From Steroidobacteraceae bacterium (lineage in GTDB: Bacteria > Pseudomonadota > Gammaproteobacteria > Steroidobacterales > Steroidobacteraceae), in the NCBI GenBank assembly GCA_019187495.1, contig JABAQN010000053.1, positions 1-57,757 of the forward strand: 57,757 nt of DNA, given 5' to 3'. A program made the position numbers and the translations under genes. Shown one piece after another: positions 18,291 through 30,626 of the stretch. How positions within the stretch are numbered: the first letter of the stretch is position 1; each line of letters begins with the position of its first letter. A model generated the notes under the pieces. That model made no database searches, was not told the DNA's origin, and was given only the letters and a program-made list of their open reading frames with translations.

Positions 18291-18323
18291 CCGATCGCCG
18301 GCGCCCGCTGCGCCGGCGATCGG
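18291..18323. terminator. Perfect 13-bp inverted repeat between convergent genes
   Basis: The arms 18291-18303 and 18311-18323 are exact reverse complements with a 7-base loop. It sits between the ends of hss and the Hsp20 pair, 37 bases after one stop and 11 before the other. There is no T-run on either side, so it is more likely an RNA 3'-end stabiliser or Rho-linked stop than a classical intrinsic terminator. Confidence 0.65.
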
Positions 18324-18333
18324 TGCCACACGC

Positions 18334-18741
18334 TCATTGGCTGCGGATTTCGATGCGCCGCGGCTTCGACTCCGCGCGTTTCGGGATGCGGACGGTCAGA
18401 ACTCCATCCTTGAGCGACGCGTCGATGGCCTCCGCGTCCAACTCGTCGCTCAGCGCAAAGCGACGCTGATAGCGTGTCGAACGTATGTCCGCGTATACCG
18501 CCTGCATCTGCTCGGGCAACGCGATCTCGAGGCCGCCTTCGACTACCAAGGTATCGCGTTCGACCCTCACGTCGAGTCGCTCCTTCGAGACGCCAGGCAG
18601 GTCCGCGAGCAGCGTCAGGCCGTCGGCATCCTCGAACACGTCCACCGGCGGGCGCATCCCCGGTTCAGCCTCGGTCCGGCGCGAGGGCTGCGCCGCCGGA
18701 TTCTGCGAAGTGCGTGAAGTCAACTCTCTCTCGACTGGCAT
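18334..18741 (-). CDS. Hsp20 / alpha-crystallin small heat-shock protein (second gene)
   Basis: 135 residues. An alpha-crystallin domain occupies about residues 30-125: VDVFEDADGLTLLADLPGV at the start, a DVRVERDTLVVEGG strand, and the closing LKDGVLTVRIPK. A short C-terminal tail (PRRIEIRSQ) carries an IxI-like anchor. Members are ATP-independent holdases that bind unfolding proteins and assemble into large oligomers. It follows the other Hsp20 gene by 27 bases and should be transcribed from the same heat-shock promoter. The two proteins are clearly distinct, suggesting hetero-oligomers. Confidence 0.92.
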   Translation of the reverse strand: MPVERELTSRTSQNPAAQPSRRTEAEPGMRPPVDVFEDADGLTLLADLPGVSKERLDVRVERDTLVVEGGLEIALPEQMQAVYADIRSTRYQRRFALSDELDAEAIDASLKDGVLTVRIPKRAESKPRRIEIRSQ

Positions 18742-18768
18742 GGTCGTGTCCTCCTCTCATTGCATCGC

Positions 18769-19212
18769 CTATCGGACCTGGATCTGACGAGGCCGGGCCT
18801 GCTCGCGCCGGGGAACGCTGATCTGCAGCACGCCGTCACGGTATCGGGCTTCTGCGCCGTCGGCCGTCACATCCTCGGGCAACGTGATTGCGCGATTGAA
18901 CTCGCCGCTGAACCGTTCCTGGCGATAGTAGTTCGCCTTCTCGTCCGCCGTGAGCCGTCGCTCACCCGAAACGGTCAGCAGACTCTGCTGGATGGAAATG
19001 TTGAGCTGCCTGGGATCCACGCCGGGCAGGAAGAGATAGACGTCGAGCTTGTCCGGACTTGCGCCCACGTTCACCGGAGGAAAGCTTCCTCGCGGCAGCG
19101 AGCGGATGCCGGTGGGGGGCGCCCACTGGCCGAACAGCTCGTCCATCTCCTCCTGCAAGCGCCTGAATTGATCGAACACGGGGCCTTCGAGCCCGGGGAG
19201 ACTGTTGAACAT
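18769..19212 (-). CDS. Hsp20 / alpha-crystallin small heat-shock protein (first gene)
   Basis: 147 residues, starting at ATG 19212 behind an AGGAGGT Shine-Dalgarno. The N-terminus (FNSLPGLEGPVFDQFRRLQ) is the usual amphipathic arm. The alpha-crystallin domain runs from about residue 45 to 140, with LDVYLFLPGVDP, LLTVSGERR, FSGEFNRAITLP and DGVLQISVPRR. A PRQIQVR tail gives the C-terminal anchor. It is upstream of the second Hsp20 gene and downstream of a sigma-32-like promoter. The frame stays open further upstream, but the ribosome site and homologous N-terminus settle the start. Confidence 0.93.
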   Translation of the reverse strand: MFNSLPGLEGPVFDQFRRLQEEMDELFGQWAPPTGIRSLPRGSFPPVNVGASPDKLDVYLFLPGVDPRQLNISIQQSLLTVSGERRLTADEKANYYRQERFSGEFNRAITLPEDVTADGAEARYRDGVLQISVPRREQARPRQIQVR

Positions 19213-19235
19213 GCGACACCTCCTTTGACCAATGC

Positions 19236-19263
19236 AGATAGGGGTGGCCGGCGCGATTTCAAG
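19236..19263 (-). promoter_or_regulatory. Sigma-32 (heat-shock) type promoter of the Hsp20 pair
   Basis: Read on the minus strand, CTTGAAA (19263-19257) is followed after 13 bases by CCCTATCT (19243-19236). The sigma-32 consensus is CTTGAAA, 13-15 bases, CCCCATNT, so this is a full -35 and a 7-of-8 -10 match. It lies about 25 bases upstream of the first Hsp20 start codon, leaving a very short leader that contains the AGGAGGT. Confidence 0.8.
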
Positions 19264-19393
19264 AGCGGTACACGCCCGACCTTCGGCGCCCGCGGGTGAA
19301 CGGTCGCGGCCAGCCCGCAGGCCCCGGCGTCCGATCCCGGTTGCCGCCGCGGCGTGATCGAAAGGAAGGGTGACCGCCCGGCTCTTTGCGGCG

Positions 19394-22300
19394 TCAATCG
19401 GCCCGCGCCGCAAGAAACGGCGCGAGTGCAGCCCCCGTATGCGAACGCGCGCGCGCCGAGGCGATGGTGCGTGGCACACCTTGGGCGACGATGCGCCCGC
19501 CGTTCGCGCCCGCCTCGGGCCCGAGATCGATGACCCAGTCGGCTTCGGCGATCACGTCGAGGTTATGCTCGACGACCACTACCGAATTGCCGGCCTCGAC
19601 GAGGCGGTGCAGCGCCGAGATCAGCCGCTCGACGTCGGCCATGTGCAGGCCGACCGTCGGCTCATCGAGCACGTAGAGCGTGTGCACGGGTTTCGCCCGC
19701 AGCCTCGCACCGGTGCCCGTGTGCGCCTTTGCGAGTTCGGTGACGAGCTTGATGCGCTGCGCCTCGCCGCCCGAGAGCGTCGGACTCTGCTGGCCGAGCG
19801 TGAGGTAGCCGAGACCCACTTCCTGCAGCAGCGCGAGCGCGTGGTGGATGCGCGTGTGCGCGCCGAAGAACGGCACCGCGTCGTCGACACTCATCGCGAG
19901 CACGTCGCCGATGCTCTTGCCGCGCCACGTCACCGACAGCGTCTCGGGGTTGAAGCGCCGGCCGCGGCAGACATCGCAGGGCACCTTCACGTCGGGCAGG
20001 AAGCTCATTTCGATCGTCTGCATGCCCTGGCCCTCGCAGGCCTCGCAGCGGCCGCCCGCGGTGTTGAACGAGAAGCGGCTCGCGGTGTAGCCGCGCAGCT
20101 TCGCCTCGGGCGCGGCCGCATAGACTCGACGGACATCGTCCCAGAAGCCGACATAGGTCGCGGGACAGGAACGCGGCGTCTTGCCGATCGGCGTCTGGTC
20201 GACTTCGAGCACGCGATCGATCGGCTCGGCGCCGCGGATGGCGCCGCAACCCTCGGGCGCCGCAGTCCTGCGCTCGCGCGCCGTGCGCGCGGCGATGAGC
20301 CGCCGCAGATTCGCGTGCAACACATCGCGCGCCAGCGTCGACTTGCCGGACCCCGAAACGCCCGTCACCGCGACGAGCCGCGACGACGGCACGCGCACGG
20401 TGAGCCGGTCGAGGTTGTGCAGCGTCGCGCCCTCGATCACGAGCGCAGCGGAGCGGCTCGTGGTCTTGCGCCGGGGTCTTGCGGGATGGCGCAGCGGCCT
20501 TGCGAGATAGCGTCCGGTGACCGACTCCGGATTGCGCTCCAGGTCCCCCGAGCGGCCCTCGGCGACCACGCGTCCGCCGAGCCTTCCGGCGCCCGGCCCG
20601 AGATCGATCACGTGATCGGCGCGCAGGATCGTCTCCTCGTCGTGCTCGACGACGACCAGCGTGTTGCGATGGGCCACGAGCTCGTCGAGCGCCGCGAGCA
20701 GCACGGCGTTGTCACGCGGATGCAGCCCGATCGTCGGTTCATCGAGCACGTAGCAGACGCCCTGCAGGTTCGAGCCGAGCTGGGCGGCGAGGCGGATGCG
20801 CTGCGCTTCGCCGCCCGAGAGCGTGGGCGCCGCACGATCGAGTGCGAGATACCCGAGCCCGACGCGCCGCAGGAACGCGAGGCGATCGCGGATCTCGCCG
20901 AGCAGGTCGCGCGCGATCGCGGCGTCGCGGCCCGCGAGGCGCAGCTCGCCGAAAATGCGCGCCACGGAATCGACCGGTTCGGCCGTGAGCGCCGCGATCG
21001 AGCGGCCGCGGAAGCGCACGTGTCGCGCGACGCGATTCAGCCGCTCACCGCCACACTCGCCGCAGGCGGCCCGATCGTCGCGATCGTCCTCGTCATCGTC
21101 ATCCTCGCCCGGTTCGAGTCCGCTGCCCTGGCAGTGCGGGCACCATCCGTGCGGTGAATTGAACGAGAAGAGACGCGGATCGAGTTCGGCGAAGCTCGTG
21201 CCGCAGCCCGGACAGGCGCGCCGGGTCGAGAACACGGCGACGGCGCCCGGTTTGCGGGCGTCGAGGTCCTGGAGGTGCGTGACGCCGTTGCCGTACTCGA
21301 GCGCCCGGGCGAGCGCCTCGCGCAGCGCCGCTTCGTGCGCCGGTTTCACCAGCACCTCGCCGAGCGGCAGTTCGATCGTGTGCTCGCGAAAGCGCGACAG
21401 GCGCGGCCAGCGCGCGGTCGGCGTGTCGACGCCGTCGACGCGCAGCTCGCGGTGGCCCTTCTTCGCCGCCCACTTCGCGAGATCGGTGTAGTAGCCCTTG
21501 CGCGCGACGACGAGCGGCGCGAGCACGCGCACCCGGTGCCCGCGATGCCGGCGCGCGATCGAGGCGGCGACCGCATCGGGGCTTTGCGGCTCGATCGCGA
21601 TGTCGCAATCGGGGCAGTATTGCGTGCCGAGCTTGACCCACGCGAGGCGCAGGAAATGATAGATCTCGGTGAGCGTCGCCACGGTGCTCTTGCGTCCGCC
21701 CCGGCTCGTGCGCTGCTCGATCGCGACGGTCGGCGGGATGCCGTAGATCGCATCCACGTCGGGGCGCGCCGCGGGCTGCACGAACTGCCTCGCATAGGCG
21801 TTGAGTGATTCGAGGTAACGCCGCTGGCCTTCGCTGAAGAGGATGTCGAACGCGAGCGTCGACTTGCCCGAGCCCGAGACACCGGTGACCACGGTGAATG
21901 CGTCGCGCGGAATGCGCACGTGCACGTTCCTGAGATTGTGCTCGCGGGCATTGTGGACGACGATCGCGTTGTCGCGCGCCGGCCGCGGCGGGGCGTCGGC
22001 GACGCCTGCCGCGGGCGTGGGCCGGCCGAGCGCCGTTTCATGGTCGCGCAGTGCGCGGCCCGTATGCGACGCGGGATGTTCGCGCACCTGCCGCGGCGTG
22101 CCGGCGCACACGATCGTGCCTCCCTGCTCGCCGCCCTCCGGGCCGAGATCGATGATCCAGTCAGCGGCGCGGATGACGTCGAGGTTGTGCTCGATCACCA
22201 GCAGCGAGTGCCCCGCGGTCAGCAGGCCACGCAGCGCGCGCAGCAGCTTCGCGACATCGTCGAAATGCAAGCCTGTGGTCGGCTCATCGAAGAGGAAGAG

Positions 22301-24988
22301 CTTGCCGCGCGTCTGCACTTCGGCGGCGCGCTTCGGCGGCGGTGCGACGAGTTCGGCGAGGTGGCCGGCGAGCTTGAGGCGCTGCGCCTCGCCACCGGAG
22401 AGGGTGGGCACCGGCTGGCCGAGCTTCAGGTACTCGAGCCCCACTTCCTGCAGCGGCTTGACGAGCGCGCGCACGGCACTCGCGTTCGCGAAGAACCCGA
22501 GCGCCTCGGTCACGGTCATCTCGAGCACATCGGCGATGTTCGCGTGCCGCCCGCCGGCGCCCTCGAGGCGCACCTCGAGCACCTCGTCGCGAAAGCGCCG
22601 GCCGTCGCAGGTCGCGCAGCGCAGGTACACATCGGAAAGGAACTGCATCTCGATGTGTTCGAAGCCGTTGCCGCCGCAGGTCGGGCAGCGCCCGGTGCCC
22701 GAGTTGAAGCTGAAAGTGCCCGGGGTGTAGCGGCGGACGAGCGCTTCGGGCGCGGCGGCGAAGAGCTCGCGGATTACATCGAGTGCGCCGACATAGCTCG
22801 CCGGCGTCGAGCGCGTCGTGCGCCCGATGCGGCTCTGGTCGACGAGCACGACATCATCGAGATGGCCCGCGCCCTCGAGGCTGTCGAAGCTGCCGAGTGC
22901 GTCGGTGGCCTTGCCGAAGGTCTTGGCGAGTGCCGGATACAGCACATTGCCGACCAGCGTCGACTTGCCGGACCCGGACACGCCGGTGACGCATACGAGG
23001 CGGCGCAGCGGGATCGTGACGTCGATGCCCTTCAGGTTGTGTTCGCGCACCCCGCGCAACACGAGCGCGCTGCTCGCGCGCACCGCTCGCGCGATGCCCT
23101 CGGCCGCGTCACGCACGGCGCTGCCGGCGTCGCTGGCGGAGGCGCCAGGGTCGTCCCGGCCCGGCGCGGCGACCGTGTGCGCACCGGAAAGATACGCGCC
23201 GGTCAGTGAGCGCGGGGCGGTGCGGATGCCATCCGGCGCGCCGTAATAGACGATCTCGCCGCCGTGCTCGCCGGCCCCCGGGCCGAGATCGAGCAGGCGG
23301 TCGGCCTCGAGCATGATCTGGGGATCGTGCTCGACGACGATCAGCGAATTGCCGGCGTCGCGCAGGCGGTGCATCACTTCGATGACGCGTCCCATGTCGC
23401 GCGGGTGCAGTCCGATCGACGGCTCGTCGAGCACGAACAGGGTGTTGACGAGCGAAGTGCCGAGCGCCGTCGTCAGGTTGATGCGTTGAACTTCGCCGCC
23501 CGAGAGCGTGCGTGACTGCCGGTCGAGAGTCAGGTAACCGAGGCCCACATCGACGAGGAAGCGCAGGCGCGTGCGGATCTCGGCGAGCAGCTGTCCGGTC
23601 GCGACGTCCATCGGCTCCGGCAGGCGCAGCGCATCGACGAACTCGCGTGTTCGCGACAGCGGCAGCAGCACGAGATCGTGGATGCACAGTCCCGGCAGCG
23701 CGGCGAGCCGCTCCGGGGTCCACGCCACGCCGTGCGGCAGGAAACGGGGGCGCTCGCCGAGCGTGGCGGCCGCGAGCGCGTGGCTGCCGAGTCGTGGCAG
23801 CAGCGAGGACGTCTTGAGGCGCGCACCACCACAGGCGGTGCACGGCGTGTAGGCGCGATACTTCGAGAGCATCACGCGCACGTGCATCCGGTAGGCGCGG
23901 CCTTCGAGCCAGTCGAAGAAGCGCTTCGTGCCGTACCACACCTTCTTTCGCCACGATCCCTCGCCCTCGATCACCCACTTGCGCTGTGTGGCCGTCAGGC
24001 TGTGCCAGGGTGTGTCGAGCGGTATGCCGCGCTGCTTCGCGTACTTTTCGAGATCCTCCTGGCACTCGCGATTCGCCGCCGTCTGGAAGGGCTTGATCGC
24101 GCCCGCCCGAAGGGTCTTCGTCTCGTCCGGGATCACGAGGCCATAATCGATGCCGATGACGCGGCCGAAGCCACGGCAGGTCTCGCACGCGCCGATCGGC
24201 GAGTTGAACGAAAACGCGCTCGGCGCCGGTTCCCGGTAGGCAATGTCGCAGCGGGCGCAGGCGAGATCGCGCGAGTAATGCCATGGTTCCGCGCCGCCGC
24301 GCACCGTGACGCGGCCCGTGCCGTGGCGCAGCGCCGCCTCGAGGCTGTCGATCACGCGTGCCCGTTCCGCCTGGCCCATGCGGAAGCGGTCCTGGACGAC
24401 TTCGAGCGGTGCGCCGGGGTTCGTGCGATCGAGGATGCGCGTGTAGCCCTGGCGCGCGAGCAGATCGCGCACCTCGGCTTCGGGGAAATTCTTCGGTACC
24501 GCCACCGGGAAAACGAGTTCGAGCCGCGGATCGCCGGCTGCGGCCGCCCGGCGCGCGAGATCGTCGAAAATGCTGTCGGGCGTGTCGCGCCGCACGGGCT
24601 CGGCGCAGCGCTCGCAAAAGAGTGTGGCGGCGCGCGCGTAGAGCAGCTTCAGGTGATCGTTCAGCTCGGTCATCGTGCCGACGGTCGAACGCGAGCTGCG
24701 CACCGGGTTCGTCTGGTCGATCGCGATCGCGGGCGGGATGCCCAGCACGCGATCGACCTGCGGCTTGTCCATGCGGTCGAGGAACTGCCGCGCGTACGGC
24801 GAGAAGGTCTCGACGTAGCGCCGCTGGCCCTCGGCGTACAGCGTGTCGAAGACCAGCGATGACTTGCCCGATCCGGAAACGCCGGTCACGACGACGAGTT
24901 CCCCGAGCGGGATTTCGAGGTCGAGGTTCTTCAGGTTGTTCTGGCGCGCGCCGTGGACGGCGATGGCGCCGGAGGGATGCTTCGCCAT
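19394..24988 (-). CDS. uvrA: Double-length UvrA-like protein with four ABC ATPase modules
   Basis: 1864 residues, twice the size of UvrA. It is two complete UvrA units in tandem, each with two ATP-binding cassettes and the cysteine zinc modules. Walker A loops (GVSGSGKS) occur at about residues 36, 668, 1034 and 1541. ABC signatures (LSGGE) are at about 493, 861, 1388 and 1733, each followed by a Walker B of the DEPxxGLH type. Zinc ligands include CARC/CETC, CPTC/CATC, CPGC/CPHC and CEAC/CDVC pairs. UvrA normally dimerises to scan DNA for bulky lesions; this form is a fused pseudo-dimer. Such 'dimeric-form' UvrA paralogues accompany, not replace, normal uvrA in several proteobacteria, and their special role is not established. 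ATG 24988 gives the typical UvrA N-terminus. It is divergent from the S9 peptidase gene. Confidence 0.93.
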   Translation of the reverse strand: MAKHPSGAIAVHGARQNNLKNLDLEIPLGELVVVTGVSGSGKSSLVFDTLYAEGQRRYVETFSPYARQFLDRMDKPQVDRVLGIPPAIAIDQTNPVRSSRSTVGTMTELNDHLKLLYARAATLFCERCAEPVRRDTPDSIFDDLARRAAAAGDPRLELVFPVAVPKNFPEAEVRDLLARQGYTRILDRTNPGAPLEVVQDRFRMGQAERARVIDSLEAALRHGTGRVTVRGGAEPWHYSRDLACARCDIAYREPAPSAFSFNSPIGACETCRGFGRVIGIDYGLVIPDETKTLRAGAIKPFQTAANRECQEDLEKYAKQRGIPLDTPWHSLTATQRKWVIEGEGSWRKKVWYGTKRFFDWLEGRAYRMHVRVMLSKYRAYTPCTACGGARLKTSSLLPRLGSHALAAATLGERPRFLPHGVAWTPERLAALPGLCIHDLVLLPLSRTREFVDALRLPEPMDVATGQLLAEIRTRLRFLVDVGLGYLTLDRQSRTLSGGEVQRINLTTALGTSLVNTLFVLDEPSIGLHPRDMGRVIEVMHRLRDAGNSLIVVEHDPQIMLEADRLLDLGPGAGEHGGEIVYYGAPDGIRTAPRSLTGAYLSGAHTVAAPGRDDPGASASDAGSAVRDAAEGIARAVRASSALVLRGVREHNLKGIDVTIPLRRLVCVTGVSGSGKSTLVGNVLYPALAKTFGKATDALGSFDSLEGAGHLDDVVLVDQSRIGRTTRSTPASYVGALDVIRELFAAAPEALVRRYTPGTFSFNSGTGRCPTCGGNGFEHIEMQFLSDVYLRCATCDGRRFRDEVLEVRLEGAGGRHANIADVLEMTVTEALGFFANASAVRALVKPLQEVGLEYLKLGQPVPTLSGGEAQRLKLAGHLAELVAPPPKRAAEVQTRGKLFLFDEPTTGLHFDDVAKLLRALRGLLTAGHSLLVIEHNLDVIRAADWIIDLGPEGGEQGGTIVCAGTPRQVREHPASHTGRALRDHETALGRPTPAAGVADAPPRPARDNAIVVHNAREHNLRNVHVRIPRDAFTVVTGVSGSGKSTLAFDILFSEGQRRYLESLNAYARQFVQPAARPDVDAIYGIPPTVAIEQRTSRGGRKSTVATLTEIYHFLRLAWVKLGTQYCPDCDIAIEPQSPDAVAASIARRHRGHRVRVLAPLVVARKGYYTDLAKWAAKKGHRELRVDGVDTPTARWPRLSRFREHTIELPLGEVLVKPAHEAALREALARALEYGNGVTHLQDLDARKPGAVAVFSTRRACPGCGTSFAELDPRLFSFNSPHGWCPHCQGSGLEPGEDDDDEDDRDDRAACGECGGERLNRVARHVRFRGRSIAALTAEPVDSVARIFGELRLAGRDAAIARDLLGEIRDRLAFLRRVGLGYLALDRAAPTLSGGEAQRIRLAAQLGSNLQGVCYVLDEPTIGLHPRDNAVLLAALDELVAHRNTLVVVEHDEETILRADHVIDLGPGAGRLGGRVVAEGRSGDLERNPESVTGRYLARPLRHPARPRRKTTSRSAALVIEGATLHNLDRLTVRVPSSRLVAVTGVSGSGKSTLARDVLHANLRRLIAARTARERRTAAPEGCGAIRGAEPIDRVLEVDQTPIGKTPRSCPATYVGFWDDVRRVYAAAPEAKLRGYTASRFSFNTAGGRCEACEGQGMQTIEMSFLPDVKVPCDVCRGRRFNPETLSVTWRGKSIGDVLAMSVDDAVPFFGAHTRIHHALALLQEVGLGYLTLGQQSPTLSGGEAQRIKLVTELAKAHTGTGARLRAKPVHTLYVLDEPTVGLHMADVERLISALHRLVEAGNSVVVVEHNLDVIAEADWVIDLGPEAGANGGRIVAQGVPRTIASARARSHTGAALAPFLAARAD

Positions 24989-25044
24989 GAGTACACGAAA
25001 ACGAACGAGTTTACACGCGCCGGTGGCGCTTCGCGCGCCGGCGC

Positions 25045-25050
25045 TATAAT
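25045..25050 (+). promoter_or_regulatory. Candidate -10 element of the S9 peptidase gene
   Basis: A perfect TATAAT lies 40 bases before the start codon in the 102-base divergent gap between the four-ATPase UvrA and the peptidase. No matching -35 is seen at 16-18 bases (a TTTACA is 29 bases away), so the call rests on the -10 alone. Confidence 0.4.
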
Positions 25051-25090
25051 TCCGCTCTCGTCCGGCACTGGCAGTTCCGGGAGGTCGCCC

Positions 25091-27124
25091 ATGGTCGCAC
25101 GCTGGTACGTTGCCCTTGCAGGAGCATTTTCGATGACGTTGACGACGCTGGCCGCCGCCGCGGCCGATCCCGGTCCGCTGATCGCGCGCGCGGCGCTCTT
25201 CGGCAATCCGACCCGCACCCAGGCGCGCCTGTCGCCGGACGGCAGGCACATTTCCTACATCGCGCCGCGCGACGGCGTGCTGAACGTGTGGATCGCGCCC
25301 TACGGCAAGCTCGACGAGGCGCGGCCGATCACGCAGGACACGAAGCGCGGCATCCGCCAGCACTTCTGGTCGTACGACAACCAGCACGTGCTCTACCTGC
25401 AGGACCAGGGTGGCGACGAGAACTGGCGCCTGCACAGCGTCTCGATCGCGAGCGGCAAGGATCTCGACCTCACGCCGATCGCGGGCGTGCAGGCGCAGGT
25501 GGTCGGCGTGAGCCCGCGGCGGCCCGACGTGGTGCTGGTCGGCCTGAATGACCGCAAGCCCGAGTGGCACGATCTGTACGAGATCACGATCGGCAGCGGC
25601 GCGCGCAAGCTCGTCGAACAGAACGACGAGGAGTTCGCCGGTTACGTCGAAGACATGGATCTCGCGCCGCGGCTCGCCGTGAAATCGGGCGCGGACGGCG
25701 ACGAAATGCTGGTGCGAAACGCGAGCGGCGGCTGGGACAGTCTCCTGAAGTACGGCCCCGAGGATACGCAGACGACCACGCCGCTCGGCATCGAGGGCGA
25801 CGGGCGCACGGCGCTGATCAGCTCGTCGGTCGGGCGCAATACCGCGGCGCTGGTGCGCATCGACCTCGAAACCCACGCGCAGACCGTGCTCGGCGCGAGC
25901 GAGCGGGCCGATGTCGCCGGGGTGTGGGCCGAGCCGCGCACGCGGAGGCCGCAGGCCTACCTCGTGAACTACCTGACGAGTTCGATCACGCCCCTCGTGC
26001 CGGAGGTGAAGAAGGATATCGACACACTCACGAAGGCGCTCGGCCCGCAATTCGAACTCGCAAGCCGCACTCTCGATGACACGAAGTGGATCGTCGTCGT
26101 CGACGACCCGGTGACCGCGCTCGCGAGCTACGTGTACGACCGGACGAGCGGCGCCGTGACGAAACTCTTCGACCAGCGCCCGGCCCTCGTCGGCGCGCCG
26201 CTCGCGCCGATGCGGCCGCTCGAGATCCGGTCCCGCGACGGGCTGACGCTCGTCTCTTACCTCACGTTGCCGAAGGGCTCCGATTCGAACGGTGACGGCC
26301 GCCCGGACAGGCCGTTGCCGCTCGTGCTGAACGTGCACGGCGGGCCCTGGGCGCGCGATGCCTATGGATTCGACGCCGAGCACCAGTGGCTTGCGAACCG
26401 CGGCTACGCGGTGCTCTCGGTGAACTACCGCGGCTCGACGGGCTTCGGCAAAGCCTTCATCAATGCCGGCAATCTCGAGTGGGCGGCGAAGATGCACGAC
26501 GACCTGATCGACGCGGTCGACCATGCGGTGCGCGAGAAGATCACGACCGCGGACAGCGTCGCAATCTACGGCGGCTCGTACGGCGGCTATGCAACGCTCG
26601 TCGGCCTCACCTTCACGCCCGATCGCTTCGCCTGCGGCGTCGATATCGTCGGCCCGTCGAACCTCGCGACATTGCTCGCCTCGATCCCGCCGTACTGGAA
26701 GGCGTTCTTCGAACAGCTGGCGCAGCGGGTCGGCGATCCGCGCACCGAGGCGGGCAGGAAGCTGCTCGCGGAGCGTTCGCCGCTGACACGCGTCGGGGCG
26801 ATCGCAAAGCCGCTCCTCATCATGCAGGGCGCGAACGATCCGCGCGTCAAGCAGGCCGAATCGGACCAGATCGTCGCGGCGATGAAGGCGAAGAACCTGC
26901 CGGTGACTTACGTGCTGTACGCGGACGAGGGGCACGGCTTCGCGCGCCCGCAGAATCGCACCTCGGCGTATGCGATCTCCGAAGGGTTCCTCTCGAAGTG
27001 CCTCGGCGGGCGCTTCGAGCCCGTCGGCGACGACTTCGCGGGCTCGAGCGTGCAGGTGCCTGCCGGCGCCGCGTTCGTGCCGGGTCTCGAGGCCGCACTG
27101 CGCACCAGGGCCGCGGCGGACTGA
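25091..27124 (+). CDS. Exported S9-family (prolyl oligopeptidase-like) serine peptidase
   Basis: 677 residues. A signal peptide covers the first ~25 residues ([13 protein letters not shown]... ending TLAAAAA). Residues about 40-410 form the beta-propeller part, with repeats such as [18 protein letters not shown]. The alpha/beta-hydrolase domain has the nucleophile in GGSYGG (S496), the acid in GANDPR (D583) and the histidine in DEGHGF (H615), all in the expected order. It probably works in the periplasm on short peptides. ATG 25091 is chosen for the signal peptide; the frame is open further upstream. The next gene (YgiQ) begins 2 bases after its stop. Confidence 0.92.
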   Translation: MVARWYVALAGAFSMTLTTLAAAAADPGPLIARAALFGNPTRTQARLSPDGRHISYIAPRDGVLNVWIAPYGKLDEARPITQDTKRGIRQHFWSYDNQHVLYLQDQGGDENWRLHSVSIASGKDLDLTPIAGVQAQVVGVSPRRPDVVLVGLNDRKPEWHDLYEITIGSGARKLVEQNDEEFAGYVEDMDLAPRLAVKSGADGDEMLVRNASGGWDSLLKYGPEDTQTTTPLGIEGDGRTALISSSVGRNTAALVRIDLETHAQTVLGASERADVAGVWAEPRTRRPQAYLVNYLTSSITPLVPEVKKDIDTLTKALGPQFELASRTLDDTKWIVVVDDPVTALASYVYDRTSGAVTKLFDQRPALVGAPLAPMRPLEIRSRDGLTLVSYLTLPKGSDSNGDGRPDRPLPLVLNVHGGPWARDAYGFDAEHQWLANRGYAVLSVNYRGSTGFGKAFINAGNLEWAAKMHDDLIDAVDHAVREKITTADSVAIYGGSYGGYATLVGLTFTPDRFACGVDIVGPSNLATLLASIPPYWKAFFEQLAQRVGDPRTEAGRKLLAERSPLTRVGAIAKPLLIMQGANDPRVKQAESDQIVAAMKAKNLPVTYVLYADEGHGFARPQNRTSAYAISEGFLSKCLGGRFEPVGDDFAGSSVQVPAGAAFVPGLEAALRTRAAAD

Positions 27125-27126
27125 GC

Positions 27127-29214
<2,088 letters not shown>

Positions 29215-29275
29215 GCGCCGCGGCAGTCGTCACGCCGTTCAACACGCTCGGCCGGGCCTGACAGGAGAACACCGC

Positions 29276-29680
29276 ATGACAAGGGATGCCCGCTGGATGA
29301 TCGCGCTCGCCGCGCTCTCGCTCGCCCTCGCGACCGCACTCGGTGCGTTCGGGGCCCACGGCCTCAGGAAAATCCTCGAGCCGGACCGGATTGCGGTCTT
29401 CGAAACCGCCGTGCGCTACCAGTTCTATCACTCGCTCGGGCTGTTCGCGATCGGTCTCACGGTGGCGATGCGCGCGCGGCGCGGCGCGCGCATCGCCGCC
29501 TGCCTGATCGTGCTCGGCATGGTGTGCTTCGCGGGCAGCATTTACGCGCTCACCTTCGGTGCGCCGCGCGCGATCGGTATCGTGACCCCGTTCGGCGGGT
29601 TCTTCCTGATGGTCGGCTGGGCGCTCTTCGCCGTGACGGTCTACGCCGCACGCACTTCGCAGCCGGCTTCACCCGCCTGA
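29276..29680 (+). CDS. DUF423 (YgdD-like) membrane protein
   Basis: 134 residues with four predicted helices. The first contains the DUF423 landmark ALGAFGAHGL, followed by FETAVRYQFYHSLGL, GSIYAL and TPFGGFFLMVGW. ATG 29276 has AGGAGA ten bases upstream. The family is widespread in the inner membrane of proteobacteria and its function is unknown. Its end overlaps the convergent YpfJ gene by 12 bases. Confidence 0.9.
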   Translation: MTRDARWMIALAALSLALATALGAFGAHGLRKILEPDRIAVFETAVRYQFYHSLGLFAIGLTVAMRARRGARIAACLIVLGMVCFAGSIYALTFGAPRAIGIVTPFGGFFLMVGWALFAVTVYAARTSQPASPA

Positions 29681-30517
29681 CGCGAACGTATCGCAGCTCG
29701 CGAGCTCACCCGACTCGTAGCCGCGCGTGAACCAGTGCATGCGCTGCTCGGCCGAGCCGTGCGTGAACGACTCGGGCACGACCTGTCCCTGCATGCGGCG
29801 CTGGATCGTGTCGTCACCGACGGCGGAGGCCGCGCGCAGCCCCTCGTCGATGTCGCCCGGCTCGAGGATGCCTCGGGTCTTGTCGGCGTCGTGCGCCCAG
29901 ATGCCGGCGTAACAATCCGCCTGCAGCTCGACGCGCACCTGCAGCTGGTTGCGCTCCACCTCGTCCATGCGCTGAGCGGACGACTGCACCTTGTCGAGCG
30001 TGCCGAGGAGATTCTGGACATGGTGGCCGACTTCGTGCGCGAGCACATAGGCCTGCGCGAAATCGCCCGGTGCCTGGAACTCGCGGGCGAGCTCGTCGAA
30101 GAACGCGAGATCGATGTACACCTTGCGATCGGTGGGGCAGTAGAACGGACCGGATGCCGCGCTCGCCGAGCCGCAGGCGGAGGTGATCTGGCCGCGAAAC
30201 AGCGCCAGGGTCGGCGGCGGGTACTGCGCACCACCGCGCCGGAAGATCGCGCCCCACGTGTCTTCGGTTTCACCGAGCACCGCGCGGATGAGATCGGAGT
30301 CCTGGTCGGTCGGCGCGCCGGCGGCGGGAGTCGAAGTCGGCGCCGCGCCCTGCATGGTGTTCATGACGCCGAGCATCGTGAGCGGGTTGATGCCGAGGAA
30401 ATAGCCGATCACGAGCACGACGATCGTGCCGATTCCGAACTTGAGGCCGGGACCGCGGGAGGGACTGCTGCGGTAGTCCTCCACGTTCGTGCTGCGTCGA
30501 CTGCCGCCGAGTTTCAT
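29669..30517 (-). CDS. ypfJ: YpfJ-family neutral zinc metallopeptidase
   Basis: 282 residues from ATG 30517 (MKLGGSRRSTNVEDYR). There is an N-terminal cytoplasmic stretch with Arg/Ser, one membrane helix (about residues 27-45), and then a periplasmic domain. The zinc motif HEVGHH is followed by ELQADCYAG, the glutamate-containing second ligand region of the family. The motif and layout match YpfJ/KPN_02809-type putative neutral zinc metalloproteases. The substrate is unknown. The C-terminal residues overlap the 3' end of the convergent DUF423 gene. Confidence 0.9.
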   Translation of the reverse strand: MKLGGSRRSTNVEDYRSSPSRGPGLKFGIGTIVVLVIGYFLGINPLTMLGVMNTMQGAAPTSTPAAGAPTDQDSDLIRAVLGETEDTWGAIFRRGGAQYPPPTLALFRGQITSACGSASAASGPFYCPTDRKVYIDLAFFDELAREFQAPGDFAQAYVLAHEVGHHVQNLLGTLDKVQSSAQRMDEVERNQLQVRVELQADCYAGIWAHDADKTRGILEPGDIDEGLRAASAVGDDTIQRRMQGQVVPESFTHGSAEQRMHWFTRGYESGELASCDTFASGG

Positions 30518-30626
30518 GGGGTGGCTTTCCACGTTGCGGGGGCTGGAAGCATAGCGCCCTCCCGGGAGGGGCGAACAGCGGGCGGCGGGGAGACAGGGGG
30601 GTGGGTGGCGGTAGAATGCCGGCGAA

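Noticed and set aside
14892..18329. A 1145-codon minus-strand open frame
   Set aside because: It spans the SPOR gene, the zinc-ribbon gene and hss on the opposite strand and reads as low-complexity His/Arg/Asp sequence; the genes on the + strand have clear families.
24989..25090. LexA box controlling the four-ATPase UvrA
   Set aside because: No CTGT-N8-ACAG or Xanthomonas-type palindrome in the divergent gap; only a TATAAT for the peptidase was seen.
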